A stretch of 64,000 nucleotides of DNA from Pycnococcus provasolii (lineage: Eukaryota > Chlorophyta > Pseudoscourfieldiophyceae > Pseudoscourfieldiales): contig CP150557.1 in NCBI GenBank assembly GCA_049487715.1, positions 620,001 through 684,000 of the forward strand, read 5' to 3'. The notes under the pieces were generated by a model, which saw only the letters and a program-made list of their open reading frames with translations, did no database searches and was not told the DNA's origin. Position 1 is the stretch's first letter. Each line of letters begins with the position of its first letter. Made by a program: the position numbers and the translations under genes. Below are positions 1 through 8,788 of this stretch, one piece after another.

Positions 1-159
1 AATTAGTAGGGCACTTTTCGCTGGCGTCGTGAGAGCTCCACCTACCTTTACTACTAATCTAATCTATCTAGAGTTATCTAATAAAGCCGTCATAGCTCTG
101 CGAACGGCGAACTTGTCTAACGAACATAACATAATCAAAAACATAAAATTAAAAGGGTG

Positions 160-1119
160 TCATCTCACGTTGAGGCTCATTGCACTCAACACGTCGTCGC
201 AGAAATCGCGGCAGTCCGTTTTCCCCACCTGCAGCGGTACGTCGTTCCACGCGAGCGCCGCCTTGTGAATCTGGGGCAAGTAGTCCGAGGAGATTCGGCC
301 TATGTACGAAACGCGCGCTCTTGAGCTGCGCTCCTTATCGGTTTCTGTCATCGCCCGCCCGTTCGCAAACTGCACGGCGCGTATTCTCACCTGCCCAACG
401 ACTTTCATCTGAAATGCGACTCGCAGCACGGTGTTCGTCGCCAAAGGCTTCACGGGAAGGAAGTCGACCACCTCGCCGACCCGTACAAGCTTACTCTCTT
501 CGTCACCTACGACGGGCGGTAGGATGGTTTTCGACGGGTCGCAGCTTTCGTGCGGTGTCAGCTGCGCGATGTTTCTCAACCTTTCGTCTGACGTCGGGTC
601 CTCTGTCGACGCGACGAGTATAAGCTGTTTGTGCTCGAGCGACTTGGGGTAGCACCACATGGGTATGTCTCCTAGTCCTGCGAGTGGTACACCTCTTATG
701 TATACGTCGCAAATATTGCGTGCCGCTGCGAGTTTGTGTGCAGGAGCCTTTTTCGTTGGCCGCCTAGTGAGTCGAGTTTGGGTCATCTTTTTCGACGAGG
801 TGCGTGGTGCTGTTGTCTTCACTGCGCTTTGTTGTTGTGAGGTTGACGCCGACGACGCCGACGATACAGGTGCTGCGTCCACGCCGTCGCTTTTGTCAGA
901 AGCGCCATCTTCTTGCCTTCTTGAAGCGGGGTAGGCTCTAAGAGGTCCGGGCGAGAGAGGTCGGTTCATGCGCGCGTGCGCACACCGTCGGTTCATGAAT
1001 GCGACACGGCGAGCTTTATTATCAGCATGGTGAGGCGAAGGTAAGCCGCCGAAGGTGATGCAAAGGTGCGCGGGACCCCGGGAGCATTTAACGAGCGCGC
1101 CAGCTCGGCAGAGCGCCAT
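160..1119 (-). CDS. Hypothetical protein, possibly organelle-targeted
   Basis: I do not recognise this family. The frame is open further upstream, but the first ATG is at 1119, giving 319 aa; two more in-frame ATGs lie at 996 and 969. The first 50 residues are rich in Ala, Arg, Cys and Ser with few acidic residues, as in organelle presequences. A Ser/Thr/Lys-rich linker follows, and the last 190 residues look folded (alternating hydrophobic segments with IRGVPLAGLGDIPMW and VGEVVDFLPVKPLATNTVLRV). No catalytic motif is visible. It is divergent from the RGG gene at 1382, and the space between them holds a telomere-type repeat tract. The start choice is uncertain. Confidence 0.6.
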   Translation of the reverse strand: MALCRAGALVKCSRGPAHLCITFGGLPSPHHADNKARRVAFMNRRCAHARMNRPLSPGPLRAYPASRRQEDGASDKSDGVDAAPVSSASSASTSQQQSAVKTTAPRTSSKKMTQTRLTRRPTKKAPAHKLAAARNICDVYIRGVPLAGLGDIPMWCYPKSLEHKQLILVASTEDPTSDERLRNIAQLTPHESCDPSKTILPPVVGDEESKLVRVGEVVDFLPVKPLATNTVLRVAFQMKVVGQVRIRAVQFANGRAMTETDKERSSRARVSYIGRISSDYLPQIHKAALAWNDVPLQVGKTDCRDFCDDVLSAMSLNVR

Positions 1120-1274
1120 TGCCGAGACGAGAAGACAGCCCGGAGAGAGTGAGTGACAGCTCGAACGAACGACACAGCAGGGAGGGCCCCCCACCTGGAC
1201 CTAGGTGGAGGAGATAAGTCAGAAAGAAGGTGCGACGTGGCGAAGCTTTACGTCAGAACGAAAGTAGGGGTTAC

Positions 1275-1312
1275 GGTTAGGGTTAGGGTTAGGGTTAGGG
1301 TTAGGGTTAGGG
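1275..1312. repeat. Interstitial telomere-type repeat (TTAGGG)6
   Basis: Six perfect TTAGGG units in tandem lie in the short space between the divergent genes at 1119 (minus) and 1382 (plus). It is one of many such tracts in promoter positions in this window, so a shared promoter element is more likely than a chromosome end. Confidence 0.9.
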
Positions 1313-1381
1313 TTTCCTCTGCCCAACCAACCTTTTGCCCAACCCTGTCCGTCGTGTTTGTTTTCGCGTCAATAATAATCA

Positions 1382-1807
1382 ATGGAAGAGCTCAAAGTGC
1401 CTGGTGGTGGTGGTGGTGGTTTCGGGGGTGGTCGTGGTGGTGGTCGTCGTGGTTTCGGGGGTCGTGGTGGTGGTCGTGGTAGTTTTGGTGGTCGTGGTCG
1501 AGGTGGGCGGCACGGCGGGCGAGGTGGCGGCGGCTTTGGTGGTGGGCGAGCGTCGCACGATGCTCGTGGGGCGGGTGCCTCCCCGCCTCGCAAGATGCCT
1601 CGAACAGACGCAAACAACGCATTTCCAACAACAGCAGACACAAGTGGGTTCTTCAAGCCGAGCATGCTCCAGGATCCGTGGAGACACCTCGAAAAAACTC
1701 CCACAAAAATACAGACTGTGGAGATGCAGCTGCAGCAGCACCTATCAAAAAACAAACCGCCGCCACCGTCCAACCCACCGCCACCGGTCGATGAAAGCAA
1801 GCAGTGA
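1382..1807 (+). CDS. RGG/GAR-rich small protein
   Basis: This 141-aa protein starts at an ATG at 1382. Residues 8-60 are almost only Gly, Arg and Phe (GGRGGGRRGFGGRGGGRG and similar), an RGG/GAR box typical of nucleolar or RNA-binding proteins and a usual target of arginine methylation. The remaining 80 residues contain a short ordered motif (GFFKPSMLQDPWRHLE) and a proline-rich tail. I cannot name the family; GAR1-like or fibrillarin-like catalytic or core domains are absent. A UGUAA signal lies at 1834-1838, 27 nt after the stop, which supports expression. The Gly stretch is encoded by GGT-rich DNA, so the length of the box may vary between strains. Confidence 0.7.
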   Translation: MEELKVPGGGGGGFGGGRGGGRRGFGGRGGGRGSFGGRGRGGRHGGRGGGGFGGGRASHDARGAGASPPRKMPRTDANNAFPTTADTSGFFKPSMLQDPWRHLEKTPTKIQTVEMQLQQHLSKNKPPPPSNPPPPVDESKQ

Positions 1808-1867
1808 ATGTGGGACTTTGTTTACTTCTGTTTTGTAAATCGAATGTATTTATGTACGATTTGTTGA

Positions 1868-2476
1868 CTATGCAACGCTCGCCACCTCGTCTCTTATGCG
1901 CTTGAACTCCACCACTGCACTCACTTTCAGTCCGCACGATGAGCTTGCCGTCACCAAGCACGTCGCGTCGTACACACCCTCGCAAGAGTTTGGGTTGCAG
2001 ATGAGCTTGAACTCCATGCCATCCTCACCACGGTGCTTGTAGTCGAACATTTCCAACCCACCACGCTGCAGAGCCTCGTCATTCTCCTTTGACTGCAAGA
2101 TCGACTCGAACTCCACAAGCTCCGCGTAAAGACGCTGCGCCTGGTCACGCGACATTTTCAAGTTTAGCGTCACCGACGGGCGCTGCGACAGCTCGAGCAT
2201 AAGCGTCTTGTACTGCGGAGCTTCGTGTTCCTTCTCCGCTTGTGTTCCCGACTCCGCACTCTGCATCATTGCCGAGTACCCGCCGCCTTTTGAGACTGGT
2301 TGTGACTCGGCAGGTGCGTCGCTGCTCTCCTGCACGAGCGACGAGTACGAGAATTGCGAGGATGCCGACGACCTCTTTTTCTTCGCGTGAGCCGTGACCC
2401 GAGTAACCCGAGAGGGGCGAGAGGCAAGACGCGCCGGTGGGCCAGCAGCAGTCAAGCGCGCGCACGTCGCAGACAT
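1868..2476 (-). CDS. Predicted plastid-targeted protein of unknown function
   Basis: This 202-aa protein begins MSATCARLTAAGPPARLASR, an Ala/Arg/Ser-rich start lacking acids, as expected for a chloroplast transit peptide. A Ser-rich linker follows. The C-terminal 110 residues appear folded: a predicted helix (MSRDQAQRLYAELVEFESIL) and then beta-rich sequence ending EFKRIRDEVASVA. The region has some flavour of a COMM domain but the order of elements does not fit, so I leave the function open. The upstream space carries a telomere-type tract and two CACGTG boxes. Confidence 0.6.
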   Translation of the reverse strand: MSATCARLTAAGPPARLASRPSRVTRVTAHAKKKRSSASSQFSYSSLVQESSDAPAESQPVSKGGGYSAMMQSAESGTQAEKEHEAPQYKTLMLELSQRPSVTLNLKMSRDQAQRLYAELVEFESILQSKENDEALQRGGLEMFDYKHRGEDGMEFKLICNPNSCEGVYDATCLVTASSSCGLKVSAVVEFKRIRDEVASVA

Positions 2477-2654
2477 GTCGACGACGCTGGAAAAGGAAAG
2501 AACGGGGGGGAGAACTTATCCTCCGAGGGCGAGAATCCGTCCCAGGCAGGCAGTCGGCAAAAGCAAAAAGCCCCCGGGGCACTTTTTTAGTTTCCCGGGG
2601 CCCTCCACGAGATCTTTTGGATGAGGGAGAATCGGAAAAAAAAACCGTCACCCG

Positions 2655-2671
2655 AACCCTAACCCTAACCC
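2655..2671. repeat. Telomere-type repeat (CCCTAA) in promoter
   Basis: AACCCTAACCCTAACCC lies about 180 bp upstream of the start of the minus-strand gene at 2476. Confidence 0.8.
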
Positions 2672-2703
2672 ACCTTAGGTTGGTATTAGCACAAGGGTGT
2701 TGT

Positions 2704-2724
2704 CACGTGGCCTGTAGTCACGTG
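2704..2724. promoter_or_regulatory. Two G-boxes (CACGTG) 15 bp apart
   Basis: CACGTG occurs at 2704-2709 and 2719-2724, both followed by GGC, about 230-250 bp upstream of the plastid-targeted gene starting at 2476. In plants and green algae CACGTG is bound by bHLH and bZIP factors and is common in light-responsive promoters. That function here is inference. Confidence 0.35.
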
Positions 2725-3062
2725 GCTCAGAACGTGCTCAGAACGTTCTCACCGAAACTGTGAACTCATACGTGACGCCACTTGAGGCAAACGGAGTGAA
2801 CTATGTACGTAGAAACAAGGGAAACAAACAGAAGAGTTGGTAACCTTTAGGGACTCCAAAGACCTTTAAAGAGCTCATGTTTCGCCGTCAATATGTTCAG
2901 TAGTTGGTACTGCCAACAAAGGTTAGGTACAAAAGGGCCAAGTAGTAGTAGTATCAAACGTCTACTGCATGTACTGTATCAAAACAACAACAAAAAGATT
3001 ATCTTAACAAAATGAAAGATGAGTGAGAGACAGGTACCCTGATCAGCAACACGCAACTTCTC

Positions 3063-4907
3063 TCACTCCTGAGCATCACCCCAACGAACGCCGTACTTAG
3101 AAGCAAGGTAGTGCGCGCCAATTGGACCGCGACTGCCATACGGGTACAACTCAGGCTGCGCCTTCGCCTCGTCCAGGTGGTGCAGCAGCGGCGTGAACAA
3201 TTCCCACGCAGCATCCAACTCGTCCGAACGAATGAACATGCGCTTGTCTCCCTGCATCACGTCGAGAATCAGGCGCTCGTACGCACCCGCACTCATCGAC
3301 TCCTCGCCGTACTCCTGGTGGTAGCTCAGGTCCAACTTCGTGCGGTCGATGCGCATGCCCAAGCCGGGTACCTTGTTGTTGAGGCGCAAGTACATTGCCT
3401 CGTCAGGCTGGATGCGGATCACCAGCTCGTTCGTCACGCCCTCGAGATCGGTGCCGAGCTTGCTCTGGTAAAGATTTCCCGGAACGTGGCGGAACTGAAC
3501 GCGGATCTGCGCCTCGCGCTTTTCCAGCGCCTTGCCAGCCTTCATCAGGAAAGGGACGCCGTCCCAGCGCGCATTTTTTATGTGCAGGGCAACAGCCGCG
3601 AACGTGGGGCAGAGCGACCCTTTGGGAACCGTGTCATCGTCGAGGTAGCTTGGGAGCTTTCCCGTTCGATCCTTCTTGTACTGCCCAATCACAGTGTCGT
3701 CCATCGTGATTGGCTTCATGCTTTGAAGCACCTTCACTTTCTCGTCTCTGATGTGCTCCGCATCGAGGCTCACAGGAGGCTCCATACACAGGATGGCGAG
3801 GACCTGCAGCAGGTGATTCTGCATGATGTCGCGGATGATGCCGTAGTTGTCGAAGTAACCGCCACGACCTTCGGTGCCAAAGTCCTCGCTGAAAATGATC
3901 TGAACGTTTCGTATGTGGTTGCGGTTCCACAGAGGCTCGAAGATGAGGTTGGAGAAGCGCAGCACCGTGAGGTTGTCGACAAGCTCCTTGGCGAGGTAGT
4001 GATCGATGCGGTAGATCTGGTCCTCCGTCAGGCACTCCATCAGCTCGTTGGACAGCTTGCGCGAGCTTTCCGTGTCGCGTCCGAACGGCTTCTCGACGAT
4101 AACGCGACTCCACCCCGTCTTTGACGACGCGCCGTTGCTAACACCCTGGGCGCAGTTCGTGAAGATGTTCGGGGGCACGGACAGGTAGAAGATGCGGTTC
4201 GCCGTTGACGACAGCATCGCCTCCTGCGCGTCGAGCTCGGCGCCGAGCTGCGTGAACGACTGCACGCTGTCGTACTGTCCGGAGAAGTAGTGACACCTGT
4301 CGAGGAATGTGTCCATCTTCGGCCCGCAGTTCTCAGCCTCGTCGATGCGGCAGAGCAGGGTCATTGAAATGAGGTCGCGGAACTCCTCGTCGTCCATGGA
4401 CGTGCGCGCGAATCCGTAGATGGTGAACGTTTCAGGGAAGTATCCCTTGTAGTAGAGCGCAAAGAGCGCGGGAAATATCTTCTTCTTGGCGAGGTCGCCG
4501 GACGCGCCTACGACGACAATCGAGAGCGTTGACTCGCTCTTTCCGCTTTCCTGCGCTTGGTACTGTGCAAACTCCTCGAACGTGATGCTTCCCAGCGGCG
4601 CATCCATGAGCCCGTTTTCGTCGTTTTCTCCGATGCTTCCGTGCGACTGCTTGACCGCCTCCATGTCCGGTTGCGCTGAAGATGACGACGACGACGACGT
4701 GGTCGACGCGAGATCAGCCGCCGCCGAGATCACCACCTCACATCGTTTTTGGAATGACGCCGACGCCGACGAGATCAGAGGCTTTTGAAGGGTGGAGCGC
4801 CCACGCCGATGACAGCTTAGGAGGCCACGACTACCACGGCCTACCCCACCACGAGTGCCTACCCCACCACTCAAAGGTCGTGCCGAGTGCATGAGCAAAG
4901 GAGACAT
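3063..4907 (-). CDS. G6PD: Glucose-6-phosphate 1-dehydrogenase, plastid type
   Basis: Oxidises glucose 6-phosphate with NADP+ in the oxidative pentose phosphate pathway. From the ATG at 4907 the protein has 614 aa; about 100 residues of Ser/Arg/Ala-rich transit peptide and linker precede the enzyme. Visible motifs are the dinucleotide-binding [10 protein letters not shown] (134-143), EKPFGRD (272-278) and the substrate-binding RIDHYLAKE (300-308). Cys186 and Cys194 in [15 protein letters not shown] match the thioredoxin-controlled pair of plant plastid isoforms, so redox regulation in the stroma is likely. Oddity: the active-site motif is normally RIDHYLGKE; here Gly is Ala. An in-frame TTG-start extension to 4958 is possible but unlikely. 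Upstream DNA to 5761 is shared with the divergent PARP-E2 gene. Confidence 0.96.
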   Translation of the reverse strand: MSPLLMHSARPLSGGVGTRGGVGRGSRGLLSCHRRGRSTLQKPLISSASASFQKRCEVVISAAADLASTTSSSSSSSAQPDMEAVKQSHGSIGENDENGLMDAPLGSITFEEFAQYQAQESGKSESTLSIVVVGASGDLAKKKIFPALFALYYKGYFPETFTIYGFARTSMDDEEFRDLISMTLLCRIDEAENCGPKMDTFLDRCHYFSGQYDSVQSFTQLGAELDAQEAMLSSTANRIFYLSVPPNIFTNCAQGVSNGASSKTGWSRVIVEKPFGRDTESSRKLSNELMECLTEDQIYRIDHYLAKELVDNLTVLRFSNLIFEPLWNRNHIRNVQIIFSEDFGTEGRGGYFDNYGIIRDIMQNHLLQVLAILCMEPPVSLDAEHIRDEKVKVLQSMKPITMDDTVIGQYKKDRTGKLPSYLDDDTVPKGSLCPTFAAVALHIKNARWDGVPFLMKAGKALEKREAQIRVQFRHVPGNLYQSKLGTDLEGVTNELVIRIQPDEAMYLRLNNKVPGLGMRIDRTKLDLSYHQEYGEESMSAGAYERLILDVMQGDKRMFIRSDELDAAWELFTPLLHHLDEAKAQPELYPYGSRGPIGAHYLASKYGVRWGDAQE

Positions 4908-5761
4908 GCCAAACGAAGAATGAAACCAGGATGAAGGATGTTTGACGCGTCGAGACAAGAACGAGACAAGCCGCCGGCTACTATAAAGGTTTTAACCGAA
5001 AGACAAAAGCAAGCGAAGGCGCGTTGAGCGGCACCTGGGGTCCCCTCGCCACTCGCCACTCGGACGGGGGAGCGGGACTCCCGGGGACGGGGCGGGGGAA
5101 AAGGGGACGCGGAGAAATATTCTTTTCGGGCACGTGACTTTTCGGGCGGCAGTCGGTTCGCTGGGCTGGGTTTCGGGGTTTCAACCTTTATTACCTTAGG
5201 GTTACCAAACTCCGGCCCGTAAAAAAAGACCCCGCGGGGGGGGGGGCTGCCGGGACCCTTGCGGCCTTGCACACCGGTGAGCTCGTGTTTCTTGCCTTGC
5301 AAGAGCTTGCAAGAGCTTGCTGCCTTGCTAACCTTTACGATAGTGGTAGAGCTTTCAGGTCCGCGTTCGGGTACCCGGGTAGTGTTCTTGACCACCTGAA
5401 TCAACGCGATGCAACACCGGTGGATCCGGTGTGCAAGGCCGCAAGGCCGCAAGGGACGTGTGCAAGGGACCTACCTTTACGGCCCTTTACCTGTGCATGA
5501 ATGAACTCCCGAAAAGACCACTTCGGCAGTTCGGCTCGGCCCTGCTCTGCTCTGCCCTACTCTGCTCTGCCCTGCTCTGCTCTGCTCTCGAAGCTGCTCT
5601 GAGCTGTGCGTGCCCTGCCTTGCACAGCTTGAGCGTACTTCGTACCTTGCTTGCAAGCCTCTGCGGGACTCGAGAGGCCTGACTCCTTGACTCTGCGCAC
5701 TCGTGAGCCTCACCGAACGACAAAGGCTTGGCCTTAAGGGGCAGCGAAAGGTAGGTTGACA
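4908..5761. other. Divergent intergenic region with CTCTGC minisatellite
   Basis: No gene is supported here. It is the shared upstream region of G6PDH (minus) and the PARP-E2 gene (plus). It contains a partial telomere-like motif (CCTTAGGGTTACC near 5200), a run of 11 G near 5236, short repeats of GCAAGAGCTT near 5300-5315, and a CTCTGCYCTGC minisatellite at 5541-5588. Confidence 0.7.
5541..5588. repeat. CTCTGC/CCTGCT minisatellite
   Basis: Eight to nine tandem copies of a 5-6 base CTCTG/CCTGC motif lie about 170 bp upstream of the PARP-E2 start codon. Confidence 0.75.
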
Positions 5762-7450
5762 ATGGCGGCATCAATGTCACAGACGTTAGAAGCGGACGTC
5801 GAGCGCATGCAAGACATGCTCGCGGAATCCGATGACGTCGAAGTCGATCCCGACTTCTTCGAGAAGCTCGAAAGGGCGTTGCGCAGCAATAGCAAAGAGA
5901 GTGTTCGGGAACTCAGGGAGATTATCTACCAAAAGTGCTGGAGCAAGAAGAAGAAACGGAATCGTGCAGATGACGACGAGTATGCACACATCGCGGGAGG
6001 AGTCGATAACGTGCCCGATTCCTCCAACACAGTCACCGTTGACGCACCACCAAGAGGCGTCGTGCCGGCTCACTGGGAGAACAAGGGCGGTGCCGGGAAA
6101 GTCAAGCTCGTCAGCTTGACAATCGCGCCGAGCCACAATGAGCAAATGACCGAGGAGGTGATTCGCGTCATGAGGAGTTTTCACGAATCCAGTCCGCGAG
6201 CTGTGATTGTGCGAGTGTATCGCATAGAGAATCCGGCTCTGTACCACAAGTCTGAGAAGTTCTTCATGGAAACCATAACTAAGCGTGGTACGGAAAACAC
6301 AAACGTCGCATATGTCTTCCACGGTGCACCTGCTCGTGCGATCGACGGCATTGTCACGGACGGCTTCGACATGAACTTGGCTAATCACGGCTCGCTTGGT
6401 AAGGGTATCTATTTTGCAAGAGATTCGAGCTTCTCCATCAGGTATAGTCAGAAAGACGTTCACGACGCCAGGCAGAAAGACTCGGCGAATAGGCTGGCTC
6501 GACCACCGGCACAATTGCCTCCACCGTCACAATTGCCTCCACCGTCGTGGAGGCAAAGTGCTAAGTGCAAAGTGCTGTGCCAGCACTTTCGCAACAAGCT
6601 CATATGCCCATCATGTGCCAGTGTGACTGCCAGTGTGTGTGCCAGTGGAGGCGAGGATTCGAAGGAAGAGATACATAAAAACAAGAAGACGAAAACAGAG
6701 ATGGATGGACCGCTCGTCTTGGAAAGTGGGGAATACGCCATGCTTCGCACGCGTGTCACGCTTGGCGAGATCAACCATTCGCGAGAAGGGTGGCACCACT
6801 CGCGGATTGACTCGAATGACTCGAGCGAACACGACAGCAAGTCGTCGTCACATGGAAATCAATACGCAGCATTCCGAACTAACGATGGCCAGGCGTACCC
6901 CGAGCACATCGTCGTGTTTCGTGAAGACACAAATCGAAGCCAAGCGAAGCGGCAGATTGAGCAACTTGACAACGCGTCGCGTCCTGAACCGATGTACCCT
7001 CGTGACGTGCAGAAGGCCATAAAAGATGTGGTGACGCAGGCGCCACTTGCACAAGACGGTATTACGGTCAGCTTGCAGGGCGACGATATGATGCGTTGGG
7101 ATGTTTTCATGAATGCCGATGGCATCATCGGAGCTTTGGATAACGCCACACTCGAATTTGAGGTGAGACTGCCAGCCTTATTTCCATTCAACCCGCCGTT
7201 CATACGCCTTCTACGCCCGCGGCTCAAGAATCTCACAGGGCACATCACGGCTGGTGGAAGCGTCTGCACCGAGATGCTTACGACGTCGGGATGGAATCCG
7301 ACGTACTCGATGAGAACAGTTCTGCTAACTGTGAAAATGCTCCTCGTCGATGGAGGTGCTGAGGTTGCTGACTACAATAGTTCGTACTCGTACGAGGAGG
7401 CTATACGGGCGTTCAAGCGCGTGGCTAACGACCACGGCTGGCAGCGTTGA
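5762..7450 (+). CDS. PARP catalytic domain fused to UBE2Q-like E2 domain
   Basis: This 562-aa protein (ATG at 5762) joins two post-translational modification enzymes. Residues 115-235 are an ADP-ribosyltransferase of the PARP superfamily: VAYVFHGAP places the NAD-binding His at 187 and GKGIYFARDSSFSIRYS the Tyr at 217. The block YPEHIVVF near the end of the ART has Val or Ile, not Glu, at the third triad position in my alignment, which suggests mono-ADP-ribosylation. A Lys/Pro/Ser-rich insert of about 110 residues (PPAQLPPPSQLPPPS) splits the ART. Residues 405-562 are a UBC fold of the UBE2Q class with GGSVCTEMLTTSGWNPTYS; Cys502 is the predicted thioester residue. Seven Cys/His residues in the insert might bind metal. 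No other gene nearby points to a pathway. Confidence 0.9.
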   Translation: MAASMSQTLEADVERMQDMLAESDDVEVDPDFFEKLERALRSNSKESVRELREIIYQKCWSKKKKRNRADDDEYAHIAGGVDNVPDSSNTVTVDAPPRGVVPAHWENKGGAGKVKLVSLTIAPSHNEQMTEEVIRVMRSFHESSPRAVIVRVYRIENPALYHKSEKFFMETITKRGTENTNVAYVFHGAPARAIDGIVTDGFDMNLANHGSLGKGIYFARDSSFSIRYSQKDVHDARQKDSANRLARPPAQLPPPSQLPPPSWRQSAKCKVLCQHFRNKLICPSCASVTASVCASGGEDSKEEIHKNKKTKTEMDGPLVLESGEYAMLRTRVTLGEINHSREGWHHSRIDSNDSSEHDSKSSSHGNQYAAFRTNDGQAYPEHIVVFREDTNRSQAKRQIEQLDNASRPEPMYPRDVQKAIKDVVTQAPLAQDGITVSLQGDDMMRWDVFMNADGIIGALDNATLEFEVRLPALFPFNPPFIRLLRPRLKNLTGHITAGGSVCTEMLTTSGWNPTYSMRTVLLTVKMLLVDGGAEVADYNSSYSYEEAIRAFKRVANDHGWQR

Positions 7451-7509
7451 ATCAATGATAGTTCATTGAAAGCAGATACGTTTTTACAAAGATATGCTAT
7501 TACAAAGAT

Positions 7510-8526
7510 TTAAACTTTCAGTTTTGCCGCAAGCTGAGGACTCAGCTTAGTAACACGTTGATACAATTTGCACGCCTCCTCGGCATCGCCGCTCGCCTCG
7601 AGTTGATTCGCCTCGCGGTAGAACTCGAACGCCTTCAGGTCTTCAGGAGTTTCCGCGCATATCGGTGGCACGCGGCGAAACATTATATCAGTTCTGATGA
7701 TATATTTCGTCTTTCCGCCCACCTCAACCGGCTCGCCCTCGTGGTATGCCGTCTGTCGAAAAGCCATGGCGTTTCCCGCGACGCATGGGCAGCAGTCGAC
7801 GTACGCATCGTCGCCCAGCGTATGCCGAAATCTACCCAAGTCGTCAGTTGCGAGAGCACCTGTCCCAATCCCCGCCTCGTTTCCCGGTCTGACGATGCGC
7901 GTTCCACCGCCGCCACCGGTTGTGGTCAGGTAAACGAGCAAGCTGTACAGGCTTCGGTCGTTGAAGTTCACGACGGCGCTTCCGTCCGTGTGTGGCGCAA
8001 AGTGCCCACCCTCGTCGTAGCGCGCGAAGAGCATATCAGGGTTGACGCCGTATGCAACCCACGTTCCCTCCGCGCCTCTGTCGTCAGACTCCTCCGCGTC
8101 GCCGTCCGCATCGCCGTCTCCTTCGTCTTCGTCGACAAGTCGCACGCGCGGCGCGACGTACTGTCCGAGCCGCGACCACAGGATGTCCGCGAGCTCAGGT
8201 GAGTGCACCTCGACGGTATCCGCCGCTCGGAATGCGCGCTTAGCTGGCGTGTCCGTTGGGTGCCAGAATGTGTACCCCGCTTTCTCCGTCTGCGCGACGA
8301 GCGCGGTACATTCGTCGATAGACAGCGCGCTGGTCGCGACGAATCCCGAAACGCCGCCGTCGATGGGTCGCGTGGCAAGTGTCTGTGGCGGATGCGATTG
8401 GAACGAGTCGAGCGACAAGGCGGTGGTCCCCAGAGGATTGGCGCAGTTCGTCTTGGCGACGGGAACCACGGACGAGTACACGGGCAGACTAGGAGCGGCG
8501 TCGGAGGCGGCATCGGAGGCGGGCAT
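7510..8526 (-). CDS. 2-oxoglutarate/Fe(II) dioxygenase, prolyl 4-hydroxylase type
   Basis: A double-stranded beta-helix dioxygenase of 338 aa from the ATG at 8526. The iron triad is visible: H179xD181 in GGHFAPHTDGS and H262 in AYHEGEPV; R278 in KYIIRTD is the 2-oxoglutarate-binding residue. An acidic insert (VDEDEGDGDADGDAEESDD) lies before the catalytic core. The last 35 residues are helical and TPR-like (AFEFYREANQLEASGDAEEACKLYQ). The open frame continues upstream through a hydrophobic stretch (LALCPLLIVGIILL) that would be a signal anchor but has no ATG, only a TTG at 8601, so an ER-targeted longer form would need an upstream exon. Two TTACA motifs below the stop (UGUAA on the transcript) at 7484 and 7500 support this as a transcribed gene. 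Confidence 0.82.
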   Translation of the reverse strand: MPASDAASDAAPSLPVYSSVVPVAKTNCANPLGTTALSLDSFQSHPPQTLATRPIDGGVSGFVATSALSIDECTALVAQTEKAGYTFWHPTDTPAKRAFRAADTVEVHSPELADILWSRLGQYVAPRVRLVDEDEGDGDADGDAEESDDRGAEGTWVAYGVNPDMLFARYDEGGHFAPHTDGSAVVNFNDRSLYSLLVYLTTTGGGGGTRIVRPGNEAGIGTGALATDDLGRFRHTLGDDAYVDCCPCVAGNAMAFRQTAYHEGEPVEVGGKTKYIIRTDIMFRRVPPICAETPEDLKAFEFYREANQLEASGDAEEACKLYQRVTKLSPQLAAKLKV

Positions 8527-8582
8527 GAGCAGGATAATACCAACTATGAGCAGAGGGCAGAGGGCAAGGGGTTTTAACCGGA

Positions 8583-8598
8583 TTAGGGTTAGGGTTAG
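8583..8598. repeat. Telomere-type repeat between divergent genes
   Basis: TTAGGGTTAGGGTTAG lies 57 bp upstream of the minus-strand dioxygenase ATG and 190 bp upstream of the plus-strand gene at 8789. A GGT trinucleotide run (about 8718-8742) follows. Confidence 0.8.
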
Positions 8599-8788
8599 CA
8601 ACCTGTGTGTTTTTTAATTTTTACTGTTTTTTCCTTGAAGGTTTTGCCGCCCGGCCCCCTCCCCCTCCCCTCAGGTCCTTCTGAGTTGAGTTGCGAATTT
8701 TTGCATTCTGCGTCCTGGGTGGTGGTGGTGGTGGTGGTGGTACCAGGTGGTTCTCCGCATGCGTCTCGGTGCTCGTTGACGAATATAT

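Noticed and set aside
3111-4124. Long plus-strand open frame inside G6PDH, and similar ones opposite PDI (12762-14417), EF3 (17629-18570) and TTI1 (27471-28589)
   Set aside because: These are antisense shadows in GC-rich coding DNA. They show no domain and mirror the codon pattern of the real gene.
7510-8601. TTG start at 8601 adding a signal anchor encoded partly by telomere repeat to the dioxygenase
   Set aside because: TTG starts are not expected in nuclear genes; the first ATG is at 8526. Kept only as a note.
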